Assembly: GCA_037190805.1 (NCBI GenBank)
Contig: JBBCJR010000001.1
Location: 59,391-123,390 of the forward strand
From: JBBCJR01 sp037190805
GTDB taxonomy: Bacteria; Pseudomonadota; Alphaproteobacteria; Sphingomonadales; Sphingomonadaceae
Direction: 5' to 3'
Length of the DNA: 64,000 nt
Part shown: one piece after another, positions 45,044 through 54,079 of the stretch
Position numbering within the stretch: the stretch's first letter is position 1
Layout of the letters: the number at the start of each line of letters is the position of its first letter
Translations under genes and position numbers: made by a program
The notes under the pieces: generated by a model
What the model was told of the DNA's origin: nothing
The model's input: only the letters and a program-made list of their open reading frames with translations
Database searches by the model: none

Positions 45044-45447
45044 GCCGCCAGTCGTCCTGCGGTGGCGCGGATCAGCGCGATCATGTTGGGAATACCCTGG
45101 GTGCGGTTGGAGCTGAGCTGGCGCTTCAGCTCGAACGGCGCCAGCCGGGCGTCGATGTCGGTCGCCAGGATATCTTCAGGGCTCTGGTCCTGCACTGCGA
45201 GCAGGACCAGCGCGATGATGCCCTTGGTGATCGCCGCGTTGGAATCGGCGAGGAAATGGAGGCGGCCGTCCGGAAGGCGGGTCGGATAGACCCACACCGC
45301 CGCCGAGCAGCCGCGCACCAGCGTCGCGTCGGTTTTCAGAGCGTCGGGCATTGGTTCGAGGGCCCGGCCGAGGTCGATCAGCAGACGATAGCGGTCGTCC
45401 GCCTCCAGCGCCTGATAATCGTCCAGAACCTCGGCCAGCCCGCTCAT
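45040..45447 (-). CDS. sufE: SufE-family cysteine desulfurase sulfur acceptor
   Basis: 135 aa. Accepts persulfide sulfur from the desulfurase SufS for Fe-S cluster assembly. The active Cys lies in TLVRGCSAAVWVYP (residue about 49), followed by HFLADSNAAITKGIIALVL, both standard. Gene is away from the suf operon, as often in alphaproteobacteria. Confidence 0.9.
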   Translation of the reverse strand: MSGLAEVLDDYQALEADDRYRLLIDLGRALEPMPDALKTDATLVRGCSAAVWVYPTRLPDGRLHFLADSNAAITKGIIALVLLAVQDQSPEDILATDIDARLAPFELKRQLSSNRTQGIPNMIALIRATAGRLAA

Positions 45448-45453
45448 CGCGCG

Positions 45454-46293
45454 TCAGTCCCTCAGCAGTTCGTTGATCGCGGTCTTTGAGCGGGTCTGGG
45501 CGTCGACCCGTTTGACGATCACCGCGCAGGCCAGGCCAGGTCCCGGCGTGCCGTCGGGCAGTGGCTTGCCCGGCAGGGTACCCGGCACCACCACCGAATA
45601 GGCCGGCACCCGGCCGACGAAGACTTCGCCGGTCGCCCGGTCGATGATCTTGGTCGTCGACGACAGGAACACGCCCATGGCGAGCACGGCGCCTTCCTCG
45701 ACCACCACGCCCTCGACCACTTCTGATCGGGCGCCGATGAAGCAATTGTCCTCGATGATCGTCGGGGCGGCCTGCAACGGCTCCAGCACGCCGCCGATGC
45801 CGACGCCGCCCGACAGGTGGACGTTGGCGCCGATCTGGGCACAGGAGCCGACCGTCGCCCAGGTGTCGACCATCGCCCCCTCGCCGACAAAGGCACCGAT
45901 GTTGACGAAGCTGGGCATCAGCACCACGCCCGGCGCCACATGGGCGCCGCGACGGACGATCGCGCCGGGAACCGAGCGGAAGCCGGCGGCGCGGAAGCGA
46001 TCGCTATCCCAGCCGTCGAACTTGGACGGCACCTTGTCCCACCAGCTCGATCCGCCGGGGCCGCCTGAAATCGGCACCATGTCGTTCAAACGGAACGACA
46101 GCAGCACTGCCTTCTTCAGCCAGTCGTTGACTGCCCAGGTACCGTCCCGTTTCTCGGCGACCCGGAAGCATCCGTCGCCAAGGCCGTCCAGCGCGGTGTC
46201 GACCGCGTCGCGCAGCGCCCCCTGCGTCCCGGCGTTGACGTCGTTGCGGGCGTCCCAGCCGGTCTCGATGGTCTGGCGCAGGTCGTCGGTCAT
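45454..46293 (-). CDS. dapD: Tetrahydrodipicolinate N-succinyltransferase
   Basis: 279 aa. Lysine/diaminopimelate pathway enzyme. The left-handed beta-helix is visible as hexapeptide repeats (VAPGVVLMPSFVNIGAFVGE, CAQIGANVHLSGGVGIGG). The catalytic region EGAMVDTWATVGSCAQ follows the helix start. Its start overlaps the stop of the interrupted nucleotidase gene by 4 bases. Confidence 0.96.
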   Translation of the reverse strand: MTDDLRQTIETGWDARNDVNAGTQGALRDAVDTALDGLGDGCFRVAEKRDGTWAVNDWLKKAVLLSFRLNDMVPISGGPGGSSWWDKVPSKFDGWDSDRFRAAGFRSVPGAIVRRGAHVAPGVVLMPSFVNIGAFVGEGAMVDTWATVGSCAQIGANVHLSGGVGIGGVLEPLQAAPTIIEDNCFIGARSEVVEGVVVEEGAVLAMGVFLSSTTKIIDRATGEVFVGRVPAYSVVVPGTLPGKPLPDGTPGPGLACAVIVKRVDAQTRSKTAINELLRD

Positions 46294-46967
46294 ACTTGTC
46301 TTTCCTCTAGGATAACGCTGTCGAGCCAGGCGCCGACGTCGTCGGTTTCAAAATCGATGAAGTCCGGATGGGCATCGTGATTGCCCCGTTCCGACCCGTT
46401 GTTGACCCACAGCGTCGCCATGCCCAGCGTCTTGGCCGGCTTCAGGTTCCGGGCCATGTCCTCGGCGAACAGGGCGCGCTTGGGGTCGATGTCGTTGGCG
46501 GCGCACAGCCGGGCATAGGCTTCGGGCGCTGGCTTGGGTAGCTAACCGCCGGCGGGGCTGTCGTGGATCGCCTCGAAGCTCTGGGATAGGCCCAGCCGCT
46601 CCAGAACCCGCCGGGCATATGGTTCGTCGCCGTTGGTGAAGATCAGCTTGCGGCCGGGCAGCCGTGCGATGTTCTCGATCAGGCGGCGGTCCTCGGCCAG
46701 GACGTCGAGGTCGATGTCGTGGACATAATCTAGGAATTCGTGCGGTTCGACGCCATGATGGGCCATCAGCCCGGCGAGAGTCGTGCCATGCTCGTAAAAG
46801 AACGCCTTCTGCACCCGTCGCGCCTCGATCGGGTCGACCGACAGCAGGCGCTGGATATAGGCGCCCATCTTGACGTCGATCTGGCCGAACAGATCGCTCG
46901 ACGCCGGATAGAGCGTGTTGTCGAGGTCGAAGATCCACGCCTCGACATGGGCGAGGGCGGGGATCAT
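46290..46967 (-). pseudogene. HAD-family pyrimidine 5'-nucleotidase interrupted by an in-frame TAG
   Basis: HAD hydrolase of the pyrimidine 5'-nucleotidase type. The first half is intact: WIFDLDNTLYPAS (nucleophile Asp) and LIFTNGDEPYARRVLERLG (motif II). Codon 142 is TAG (46542-46544), and the same frame continues for 83 codons with motif III/IV (LPKPAPEAYARLC, ALFAEDMARNLKPAK, LWVNNGS). Homologues usually have a tyrosine or similar residue there, so a TAC/TAT to TAG change is likely. The 141-aa product lacks the conserved Lys and acidic pair. Could be a real nonsense mutation or a base error; overlaps with hisD and dapD at both ends are preserved. Confidence 0.85.
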
Positions 46968-48253
46968 TGGCCCAGCCTGATCGCCACCGAGCGGGCATGG
47001 GCGGGCAAACCCTCGGCATCCGCCAGCGCGACGGCGGCGGGTCCGATGGCGGCAAGCCCCGCCGCGCCGACGTCGAGGAAGCTGGTCCGTTTCATGAAGT
47101 CCAGCACCGACAGGCCGGAGGCGAAGCGCGCCCGGCGTCCCGTCGGGAGGACATGGTTCGGCCCGGCGACATAATCCCCCACCGCTTCCGGCGTATGGCG
47201 GCCCAGGAATACCGACCCGGCGTGGCGGACATCGGCGAACAGGGCATCGGGATCGTCGGTGGCGATCTCCAGATGCTCGGGCGCCAGCCGGTCGACGAGG
47301 GGCATTGCGTCATCCAGCGTCGCGGTGACCACGATGGCGCCATTGGTATCCCAGCTTTGCCGCGCCCGCGTGCCCGTCGCCAGCGTGTCGAGCTGGCGGT
47401 CGACGGCGTCGGCGACGGCATCGCCGAAGGCCGCGTCGTCGGTGAACAGGATAGATTGGCTGGTCGGGTCGTGCTCCGCCTGGCTGAGCAGGTCGGCGGC
47501 GATCCATTCGGGGTCGTTGCGCCCATCGGCGACGACGACGATCTCGGAGGGGCCGGCGACCATGTCGATGCCGACGACACCGTACAGCTGACGCTTGGCC
47601 TCCGCCACCCAGGCGTTGCCGGGGCCGACGACGACGTCGACGCGGGCGATCCGCTCTGTGCCATAGGCGAGCGCCGCGACGGCCTGTGCGCCGCCGATGC
47701 GCCAGATCTCGTCCACGCCCGCCAGCTCGGCGGCGGCGAGGACCAGCGGATTGAGCCGCCCATCGGGCGTCGGCGTCACCATCACCAGCCGCTCGACGCC
47801 CGCGACCTTGGCGGGGATGGCGTTCATCAGCACCGAAGAGGGATAGGACGCGAGACCGCCGGGCACATAGAGGCCGGCGGCCTCCACGGCCGTCCAGCGA
47901 TGGCCGAGGCGGATGCCGGCGGCGTCGGTCGTGTCGCGGTCGGCCGGGCGCTGCGCGGCGTGGAAATCGCGAATGCGCGCCGCCGCCAGCTCCAGCGCGT
48001 CGCGCAGCGGCCGCTCGAGACTCTCGAGGGCGCGGGCCCAGTCGGCGCGCGGGATCGACCAGCCCACGGCATCCAGGTCGATGCGATCGAAGCGGCGCGT
48101 ATAGTCCGCGATCGCTGCGTCCCCTTCGGCGCGCACCCGCTTCAGCATGTCGGCGACGGCCGCTGCGACGTCATCGTCGGCCTCGCGGCGGGCATCGACC
48201 AGCACGGTGAAGGCGCTGGCGAAGCCGGGCTCGCTGGCGTCAAGCCGCTGCAT
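46964..48253 (-). CDS. hisD: Histidinol dehydrogenase
   Basis: 429 aa zinc enzyme catalysing the last two steps of histidine synthesis. Key segments: GLYVPGGLASYPSSVLMNAIPAKVAGV, the GNAWVAEAKRQLYG-VGIDMVAGPSEI region, and LAPEHLEIATDD with the C-terminal FMKRTSFLDV. Overlaps hisG by 14 bases and the interrupted nucleotidase by 4 bases. Confidence 0.96.
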   Translation of the reverse strand: MQRLDASEPGFASAFTVLVDARREADDDVAAAVADMLKRVRAEGDAAIADYTRRFDRIDLDAVGWSIPRADWARALESLERPLRDALELAAARIRDFHAAQRPADRDTTDAAGIRLGHRWTAVEAAGLYVPGGLASYPSSVLMNAIPAKVAGVERLVMVTPTPDGRLNPLVLAAAELAGVDEIWRIGGAQAVAALAYGTERIARVDVVVGPGNAWVAEAKRQLYGVVGIDMVAGPSEIVVVADGRNDPEWIAADLLSQAEHDPTSQSILFTDDAAFGDAVADAVDRQLDTLATGTRARQSWDTNGAIVVTATLDDAMPLVDRLAPEHLEIATDDPDALFADVRHAGSVFLGRHTPEAVGDYVAGPNHVLPTGRRARFASGLSVLDFMKRTSFLDVGAAGLAAIGPAAVALADAEGLPAHARSVAIRLGQ

Positions 48254-48911
48254 CGGCCTCCTCCTTCACCGCCTGCCGGAAGGCATCGACCAATGGCGCG
48301 ACTTCCGCCGCGCGGGTCTTGAAGGCGGCGCGATTGACGATCAGCCGGCTGGTCACTTCGGCCAGCACCTCCACCTCGACGAGGCCGTTTTCCTTCAACG
48401 TGCGACCCGTCGACACCAGGTCGACGATCCGGGTCGACAGGCCCAGCGTGGGCGCCAGTTCCATCGCGCCGTTCAGCTTGACGCATTCGGCCTGGACGCC
48501 ACGCGCTTCGAAATGGCGGCGGGTGACGGTGGGATATTTGGTCGCGACGCGGACATGGCTCCACCGGCGCGGATCGTCGCCCTCGGCAAGGTCGGCGGGT
48601 TGGGCGATCGACAGCCGGCAGCGGCCGATACCGAGGTCGACCGGCGCGTAGATCTCCGAATAGTCGAATTCCATCAGCACGTCGTTGCCGCAGATGCCCA
48701 GCTGCGCCGCGCCATGGGCGACGAAGGTGGCGACGTCGAAGGACCGGACGCGGATCAGTTCGATGTCGGGGCGGCTGGTGGCGAAGCGCAGCGCGCGGCT
48801 GTTCTCGTCCGCGAAGGCGGGTTCGGGAACGATGCCCGCCGCCGACAGCAGGGGAAGCGCTTCCTTGAGGATGCGGCCCTTGGGCAGGGCGATGACGATC
48901 GGTGCGGCCAT
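48240..48911 (-). CDS. hisG: ATP phosphoribosyltransferase, short form
   Basis: 223 aa. First step of histidine synthesis. IVIALPKGRILKEALPLL opens the protein, and EFDYSEIYAPVDLGIGRCRLSIA and ATKYPTVTRRHFEARG follow. The length shows the short type lacking the C-terminal regulatory domain; that type needs HisZ, which is not in this window. Confidence 0.95.
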   Translation of the reverse strand: MAAPIVIALPKGRILKEALPLLSAAGIVPEPAFADENSRALRFATSRPDIELIRVRSFDVATFVAHGAAQLGICGNDVLMEFDYSEIYAPVDLGIGRCRLSIAQPADLAEGDDPRRWSHVRVATKYPTVTRRHFEARGVQAECVKLNGAMELAPTLGLSTRIVDLVSTGRTLKENGLVEVEVLAEVTSRLIVNRAAFKTRAAEVAPLVDAFRQAVKEEADAAA

Positions 48912-49016
48912 GATGGGCGGCTTTACCGGTGGCGGACCGATCCGGCAACGGGGCGGCGAATTGCGCGCGCCCTGTGGCCGATGTTAGGTGTTCCACGGAT
49001 AATGGGGGAGGGGTGA

Positions 49017-51401
49017 ATGCGGGTTACGATCGGATTGATGGCGCTGACGATGGCTGCGCCGGCAATGGCGGAGGGTGTGCCCTCCTCGGCTCGCACGATG
49101 ACACAGGACGTCGCGGGGCTGACCGCGCCCGCCGAAATCCTCATCGACCATTGGGGTATCCCGCATATCTATGCCGCCAGCGAACGCGACGCGTTCTTCC
49201 TTCAGGGCTATAATGCCGCCCGCGACCGGCTGTGGCAGATTGACCTGTGGCGCAAGCGCGGTCTGGGCCTGCTCGCCCGCGACTTCGGCGTGGCTTATGT
49301 CGACCAGGACCGGGCGGCGCGGCTGTTCCTTTATCGCGGCGACATGAATCGTGAATGGGCCGCCTATGGAGCCCCCGCCAAAGGCCGGACAGAGGCGTTC
49401 GTCGCCGGCATCAACGCCTTCGTCGACGAGATCGCCTCGGGCAAGCGCCCGCTACCGACCGAGTTCCGCATCGCCGGCACCCGCCCGGACCGCTGGCAGG
49501 CCGAGGATGTGGTCCGTATCCGCAGCCATGGTCTAACCCGCAACGTGCCATCCGAAGTGCGTCGTTCCCAGGTCGCCTGCGCTGCCGGTCTTGAGGCGGA
49601 TGGCCTGCGTTCGCGGATGGAGCCGGCCTGGAGGACGAAGGTTCCGGCCGGGTTCGACCCCTGCTCGATCCCCGCGGACGTCCTGAAGGATTATGCGCTC
49701 GCCACCGCCGGCGTGCGGTTCGACAAGGCGACCAAAGTCGCCGCTTTCGATGCCGATGCCTTCCTCGATGACGCCGCCGACCGGGTGGAGACGATCGGGT
49801 CGAACCACTGGACGGTCGCGGGCAGCCGCACCGACACTGGCCGCCCGATCCTCGCGAGTGACCCCCATCGCGGCCATAGCGCGCCCTCGCTCCGCTACGT
49901 TGTCCAGATGACGGCGCCCGGCCTGTCGGTGATCGGCGCCGGCGAGCCGGCCTTGCCGGGCATCTCGATCGGCCATAACGGCACCATCGCCTTCGGCCTC
50001 ACCATCTTCAACGTCGATCAGGAAGATCTCTACGTCTATCAGCTCGACGACAAGGCCGCCGCCTATCGCTATCGCGGCAGCTACGAGCCGATCCGGACGA
50101 TCACCGAGACGATCGAGGTCAAGGGTGGGGCGCCGCGCACCGTCGAGCTGTCGTTCACCCGCCACGGCCCGGTGCTGAAGGTCGATCCCGCCACGCGCCG
50201 CGCCTGGGCGGTCCGCACCGTCTGGCTGGAGCCTGGGACCTCGGCCTATTTCGGTTCGTCCGACTATATGACCCGACGCGACTGGACGGGCTTTCTCGAC
50301 TCGATGGACCGCTGGGCGACGCCGAGCGAGAACCAGATCTACGCCGACACCAGCGGCAACATCGGTTGGGTGGCGGCGGGCATGATCCCGCGCCGCAAGG
50401 GCTATGACGGACTGCTGCCGGTGCCCGGCGACGGCCGCTATGACTGGGATGGCTTTTACCGGCGTGACGAATTGCCCAGCAGCTACAACCCCGCCGCCGG
50501 CTGGCTCGCCACCGCCAACCAGATGAACCTGCCGGCCGACTGGCCGCTGGCGAAGAAGCCGGTCGGTTTCGAATGGGCCGACCCGTCGCGTTACGAACGG
50601 ATCGCCGAGGTGCTCGCGGCCGATAACCGGATGACGCTGGCCCGCTCGATGGCCTTGCAGAACGACGATGTCAGCCCGCTGCAGCGGCGCCTGGTGGCCC
50701 TCGCGCGGCAGATGCCCGTTGATGGCCTGTCGCCGCTGGAAGCAAAAGCGCTGGAGCTGGTGCGCGGATGGGACGCGACGGTGGGCCGCGACAGCAGCGC
50801 CGCCAGCGTCGCCGAACTGTGGTTGAACCGGCACCTGATCCCCGCCATCGCGGCGGCGACGCTGCCGGAGGCGGCGCGGCCACTGGTCAACCCCGGCTCG
50901 CCTGGCGCCGCGCTCGACATGATGGACAGGGGACCAGCGAACCGGAACACGATCCTGACGGCCAGCCTCAAGGCGACGGTGGCGCAGTTGTCCGGGCTTC
51001 TCGGCAGCGACCCCGATCGCTGGCAGTGGGGGCGGCTGCATCAGGCCAAGTTCGTTCATGCCCTGACGCCGCTCGCCGACCCGCGTGAGCGCGGGCAACT
51101 GGCGGTCGGACCGCTGGAACTGGGCGGCAGCGCGACGACCCCTCATGCCGCATCCTATGGGGCCAATTTCGATCTGACGGCCGGTGCCTCGTTTCGCATG
51201 GTGCTGGACGTGGGCAACTGGGATGCCAGCCGCGTCATCAATGCGCCCGGTCAGGCTGGCGACCCGTTCAGCCCCCATTATCGCGACCTCGCGCCGTTGT
51301 GGGCGGACGGGCGCTATGTCCCGATGCTCTATTCGCGCGAAGCGGTCGAGGCGGCGACGGCGGAGCGGCTCGTCCTGAACCCGGCGGGCGGGGGTCGATA
51401 A
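49017..51401 (+). CDS. Penicillin acylase family (Ntn-hydrolase) precursor
   Basis: 794 aa periplasmic precursor that cleaves itself into alpha and beta chains. A signal peptide (MRVTIGLMALTMAAPAMAEG) precedes the alpha region (HIYAASERDAFFLQGYNAARDRLWQIDLWR) and the self-processing site with nucleophile Ser262 in ETIGSNHWTVAGSRT. The beta chain shows SDPHRGHSAPSLRYVV and GWVAAGMIPRRKGYDG. The family includes beta-lactam acylases and acyl-homoserine lactone acylases; which of these applies is not decidable here, and no quorum-sensing genes are adjacent. Confidence 0.92.
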   Translation: MRVTIGLMALTMAAPAMAEGVPSSARTMTQDVAGLTAPAEILIDHWGIPHIYAASERDAFFLQGYNAARDRLWQIDLWRKRGLGLLARDFGVAYVDQDRAARLFLYRGDMNREWAAYGAPAKGRTEAFVAGINAFVDEIASGKRPLPTEFRIAGTRPDRWQAEDVVRIRSHGLTRNVPSEVRRSQVACAAGLEADGLRSRMEPAWRTKVPAGFDPCSIPADVLKDYALATAGVRFDKATKVAAFDADAFLDDAADRVETIGSNHWTVAGSRTDTGRPILASDPHRGHSAPSLRYVVQMTAPGLSVIGAGEPALPGISIGHNGTIAFGLTIFNVDQEDLYVYQLDDKAAAYRYRGSYEPIRTITETIEVKGGAPRTVELSFTRHGPVLKVDPATRRAWAVRTVWLEPGTSAYFGSSDYMTRRDWTGFLDSMDRWATPSENQIYADTSGNIGWVAAGMIPRRKGYDGLLPVPGDGRYDWDGFYRRDELPSSYNPAAGWLATANQMNLPADWPLAKKPVGFEWADPSRYERIAEVLAADNRMTLARSMALQNDDVSPLQRRLVALARQMPVDGLSPLEAKALELVRGWDATVGRDSSAASVAELWLNRHLIPAIAAATLPEAARPLVNPGSPGAALDMMDRGPANRNTILTASLKATVAQLSGLLGSDPDRWQWGRLHQAKFVHALTPLADPRERGQLAVGPLELGGSATTPHAASYGANFDLTAGASFRMVLDVGNWDASRVINAPGQAGDPFSPHYRDLAPLWADGRYVPMLYSREAVEAATAERLVLNPAGGGR

Positions 51402-51494
51402 GGCCACGCGCGCCCAGCCAAATCGCCGCAGAGCTTGCATTTTGGTCAAGTTGGGCGCAAAGCCCGGCCCTGTTTTCATGAATGATGGTGGTGG

Positions 51495-51713
51495 ATGGCC
51501 AAGGAAGAACTTCTGGAGATGCGCGGGCAGGTCGTCGAACTGCTGCCCAATGCGATGTTCCGGGTCCGGCTTGAGAATGATCACGAAATCCTTGGCCACA
51601 CGGCGGGCAAGATGCGCAAGAACCGCATTCGCGTGCTGGTCGGCGACGAGGTGCTGGTCGAGCTGACCCCCTATGACCTGACCAAGGGTCGTATCACCTA
51701 TCGCTTCAAATAG
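51495..51713 (+). CDS. infA: Translation initiation factor IF-1
   Basis: 72 aa S1/OB-fold protein: AKEELLEMRGQVVELLPNAMFRV, then the conserved GKMRKNRIRVLVGDEVLVEL and the C-terminal TKGRITYRFK. Start ATG 51495. First gene of the usual infA-maf-rng-yacG group. Confidence 0.97.
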   Translation: MAKEELLEMRGQVVELLPNAMFRVRLENDHEILGHTAGKMRKNRIRVLVGDEVLVELTPYDLTKGRITYRFK

Positions 51714-51722
51714 GCGGGCGCG

Positions 51723-52301
51723 GTGGCGATGTCGCTGGTCCTTGCCTCGGCCAGCCCTCGCCGGCTGGACCTGCTCGCCCGGCTGGGGGTGACGCCGACG
51801 CTGGTCGACCCCGCCAATATCGACGAACGGCCGCTGCCGGCCGAACTGCCCGCCGATCACGCCCGCCGGCTTGCCGCCGCCAAGGCCGCAGCCGTCGCCC
51901 CACGTCACCCAGGCGCACTGGTGCTGGCTGCCGACACCGTGGTTGCAGCCGGCCGCCGCATCCTGCCCAAGGCCGAGGACGAGGACACGGCTCGTGAGTG
52001 CCTGAACCTGTTGTCGGGGAGGCGCCACCGCGTGCTGTCGGCGCTCACCCTGATCGACGCCGAGGGGCGGGCGCGGCACCGTCTGTCGACCTCGACGCTG
52101 GCATTTCGTCGTCTCGAACGGGCGGAGATCGACGCTTATATCGCTCTGGGCGAATGGCGCGGCAAGGCCGGTGGCTATGCCATCCAGGGCTTTGCCGAGG
52201 CATTCGTCCGCCATCTCCAGGGTAGCCATTCGGGTGTCGTCGGCCTTCCGCTCTACGAAACCCGCACCCTGTTGCGCGCCGCCGGGTTTGCGCTTGGCTG
52301 A
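51723..52301 (+). CDS. maf: Maf family nucleoside triphosphate pyrophosphatase
   Basis: 192 aa. Hydrolyses NTPs/dNTPs (dTTP/UTP or modified bases) to monophosphates. Family opening LVLASASPRRLDLLARLGV, ADTVVAAGRRILPKAEDEDTA, and YIALGEWRGKAGGYAIQGFAE with FVRHLQGSHSGVVGLPLYET. Start GTG 51723 (or ATG 51729). Confidence 0.94.
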   Translation: MAMSLVLASASPRRLDLLARLGVTPTLVDPANIDERPLPAELPADHARRLAAAKAAAVAPRHPGALVLAADTVVAAGRRILPKAEDEDTARECLNLLSGRRHRVLSALTLIDAEGRARHRLSTSTLAFRRLERAEIDAYIALGEWRGKAGGYAIQGFAEAFVRHLQGSHSGVVGLPLYETRTLLRAAGFALG

Positions 52302-53259
52302 GTGGCTGGTCGACGCCGGGATCGGCGAGACTCGCGCCGCGCTGGTCGACGGCGACATGATCGTCGAGGCGCGGATCGGCCGTGAGGAGGGACTGGCGGC
52401 AGGCGCCGTCGTGGCCGGGCGCGTCGCTACTATCCTCGTCCCCCGCCGCCGCGCCATTGTCGCCACCGACGCGGGCGAAGCGTTGCTGGAGCCCCTGCCG
52501 GCGGATCTGCCCGAAGGCAGTCGGTCGCTGTTCCGCGTCGTCCGCGAGCCGATTCCCGAGCATGGACGGCCCCGCCTCGCCCGGCTCATCCATGCACCTG
52601 ATGCGGACGGTCCGGCCGTGCCGCTCCCGCTGGCCACTGGCCGCGCTGTGCCGTCTTATGGCCCTGATCTACTGGACGCGGCCGGCTGGGCCGACCTGAT
52701 CGAGGAAGCGCGCACCGGCGAGATCGGCTTTCCGGGCGGTCGGCTCAGAATCAGTTCGACACCGGCGATGACGTTGATCGACATCGATGGCGACCTTGAT
52801 CCGGCAACGCTGATGACGGCGGGCGCGGCGGCTGCGGCGGGGGCGATCCGGCGGCTGGATATCGGCGGCTCGATCGGTATCGACCTGCCCACCGTCGCCG
52901 GCAAGGCGGCGCGGCAGGCGGCGGCGGAGGCCGTGGATCGTCTGCTGCCGCAGCCGTTCGAGCGGACGGCGGTCAACGGTTTCGGCTTTCTCCAGATCGT
53001 CCGGCCGCGCGTGCGCGCTTCACTGGTCGAACGGATGCGGCGTGATGCGCCGGTTTCCGCTGCGCTTGAGCTGATCCGCCGCGCGGGCAAGGGGACGGGC
53101 GGCGTGACGCTCATCGTCGCCCCGGCCGTGGCCGGAGTACTGGAGGCGCACCCCGCATGGCTGACGGCGCTGAGCCGCCGGATCGGCGGAACGGCGGCGT
53201 TGCGGATCGAGGTCGATCGCCCCATATGGTCGCTCGATGTCCACTGCGCGCCCTGCTGA
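52294..53259 (+). CDS. Ribonuclease E/G-like protein, short form
   Basis: 321 aa. An S1-like N-terminal domain (VDGDMIVEARIGREEGLAAGAVVAGRVATI) precedes the RNase H-like catalytic part. The acidic motifs TLIDIDGDLDP and IRRLDIGGSIGIDLPTV correspond to the two catalytic aspartates of RNase E/G. The zinc-link (CPxCxG) and small domain of the long enzymes are absent; this shortened form is common in sphingomonads. Start is TTG 52294, overlapping the maf stop by 8 bases. The 3' end overlaps yacG by 23 bases. Confidence 0.85.
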   Translation: MAEWLVDAGIGETRAALVDGDMIVEARIGREEGLAAGAVVAGRVATILVPRRRAIVATDAGEALLEPLPADLPEGSRSLFRVVREPIPEHGRPRLARLIHAPDADGPAVPLPLATGRAVPSYGPDLLDAAGWADLIEEARTGEIGFPGGRLRISSTPAMTLIDIDGDLDPATLMTAGAAAAAGAIRRLDIGGSIGIDLPTVAGKAARQAAAEAVDRLLPQPFERTAVNGFGFLQIVRPRVRASLVERMRRDAPVSAALELIRRAGKGTGGVTLIVAPAVAGVLEAHPAWLTALSRRIGGTAALRIEVDRPIWSLDVHCAPC

Positions 53260-53434
53260 CCAATGCCCCCTCTGCGGCCGTCCGGCCGTACCGGATCACA
53301 CCCCGTTCTGCGGCCAAGGCTGCCGCGACCGCGACCTGCTGCAATGGCTGGGCGAAGGCTATCGCATTCCCGGTCCGTCGGTTTCCGATGAGGATGACAT
53401 GACGCTGGACAAGGGCCGCGATCCCGCCCTATAG
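53237..53434 (+). CDS. yacG: DNA gyrase inhibitor YacG, zinc-binding
   Basis: 65 aa. Zinc finger ligands CPLCGRP and FCGQGCRDRDLLQWLGEGYRIPG, the YacG signature. In E. coli it binds GyrB and blocks DNA binding. ATG at 53237 inside the ribonuclease gene. Confidence 0.93.
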   Translation: MSTARPADQCPLCGRPAVPDHTPFCGQGCRDRDLLQWLGEGYRIPGPSVSDEDDMTLDKGRDPAL

Positions 53435-53450
53435 ACCCGGCTCCGCGCGG

Positions 53451-53526
53451 GCCCAGGTAGCTCAGTTGGTAGAGCACGTGACTGAAAATCACGGTGTCGG
53501 CGGTTCGATTCCGTCCCTGGGCACCA
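53451..53526 (+). tRNA. tRNA-Phe (GAA)
   Basis: 76 bases with an encoded CCA. The acceptor stem GCCCAGG pairs with CCTGGGC, the D arm is AGCTCAGTTGGTAGAGC, the anticodon loop CTGAAAA has GAA, and the T arm contains GGTTCGATTCC. Lies directly after yacG and marks the boundary with the accessory region; tRNA 3' ends are frequent integration sites. Confidence 0.97.
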
Positions 53527-54079
53527 TATCTCAATGACTTAGAGGATGTGGCGACCCGCTGCTCGATGCAGTGGGCATCAACTGGGTACCAGACCTCGAT
53601 GGCTGCCAGCGAGGGATTTCCGACGCTCTTCCCGCCACTACATGGCGGTCGGAATAGTGCGACAAAGACTGACTGTTAGATCCACGCACCCTTAATCGCT
53701 TGCAAGAGTTGATCATGGCAATTGGGCTCGCGCCCGTATCGAGGATACACGCCAAAGCCGAAGGCGTCGGATCGCTAAGGTGAGGGATATGGCAGCAGCG
53801 TCTCCACGATCATCTTTTCGGGTCGTTAGAATGATCCGGCGATCTAGGCGGCGAATTGCCTCACTGTCCAAAGGCGCATTGCAAAGCTCATTCGAAACAA
53901 CGCAGCGTACCAAATGGGGTCGGATTCTGATGCCCGCATTCGCCGACAAAGCGGTCGTTCACCTCTCGAATTAACCTATCGAGAGCTGCCATACATTCAG
54001 GAACTCACTGACGACGGAAAAGACTAGGTCGTTACAGCCTACTGGCGTTGGCGTCACGCTAGGCGAAACGGATATGCGG
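53527..54079. other. Gene-poor stretch after tRNA-Phe
   Basis: Short open frames occur on both strands (for example minus 53713-53949, 78 codons), but none has a ribosome site or a recognisable protein pattern. No second copy of the tRNA-Phe 3' end and no integrase remnant was recognised. Confidence 0.5.

Noticed and set aside
49533..52637. 1034-codon minus-strand frame across the acylase, infA, maf and rng genes
   Set aside because: Spans four real genes on the other strand and shows no protein-like pattern.
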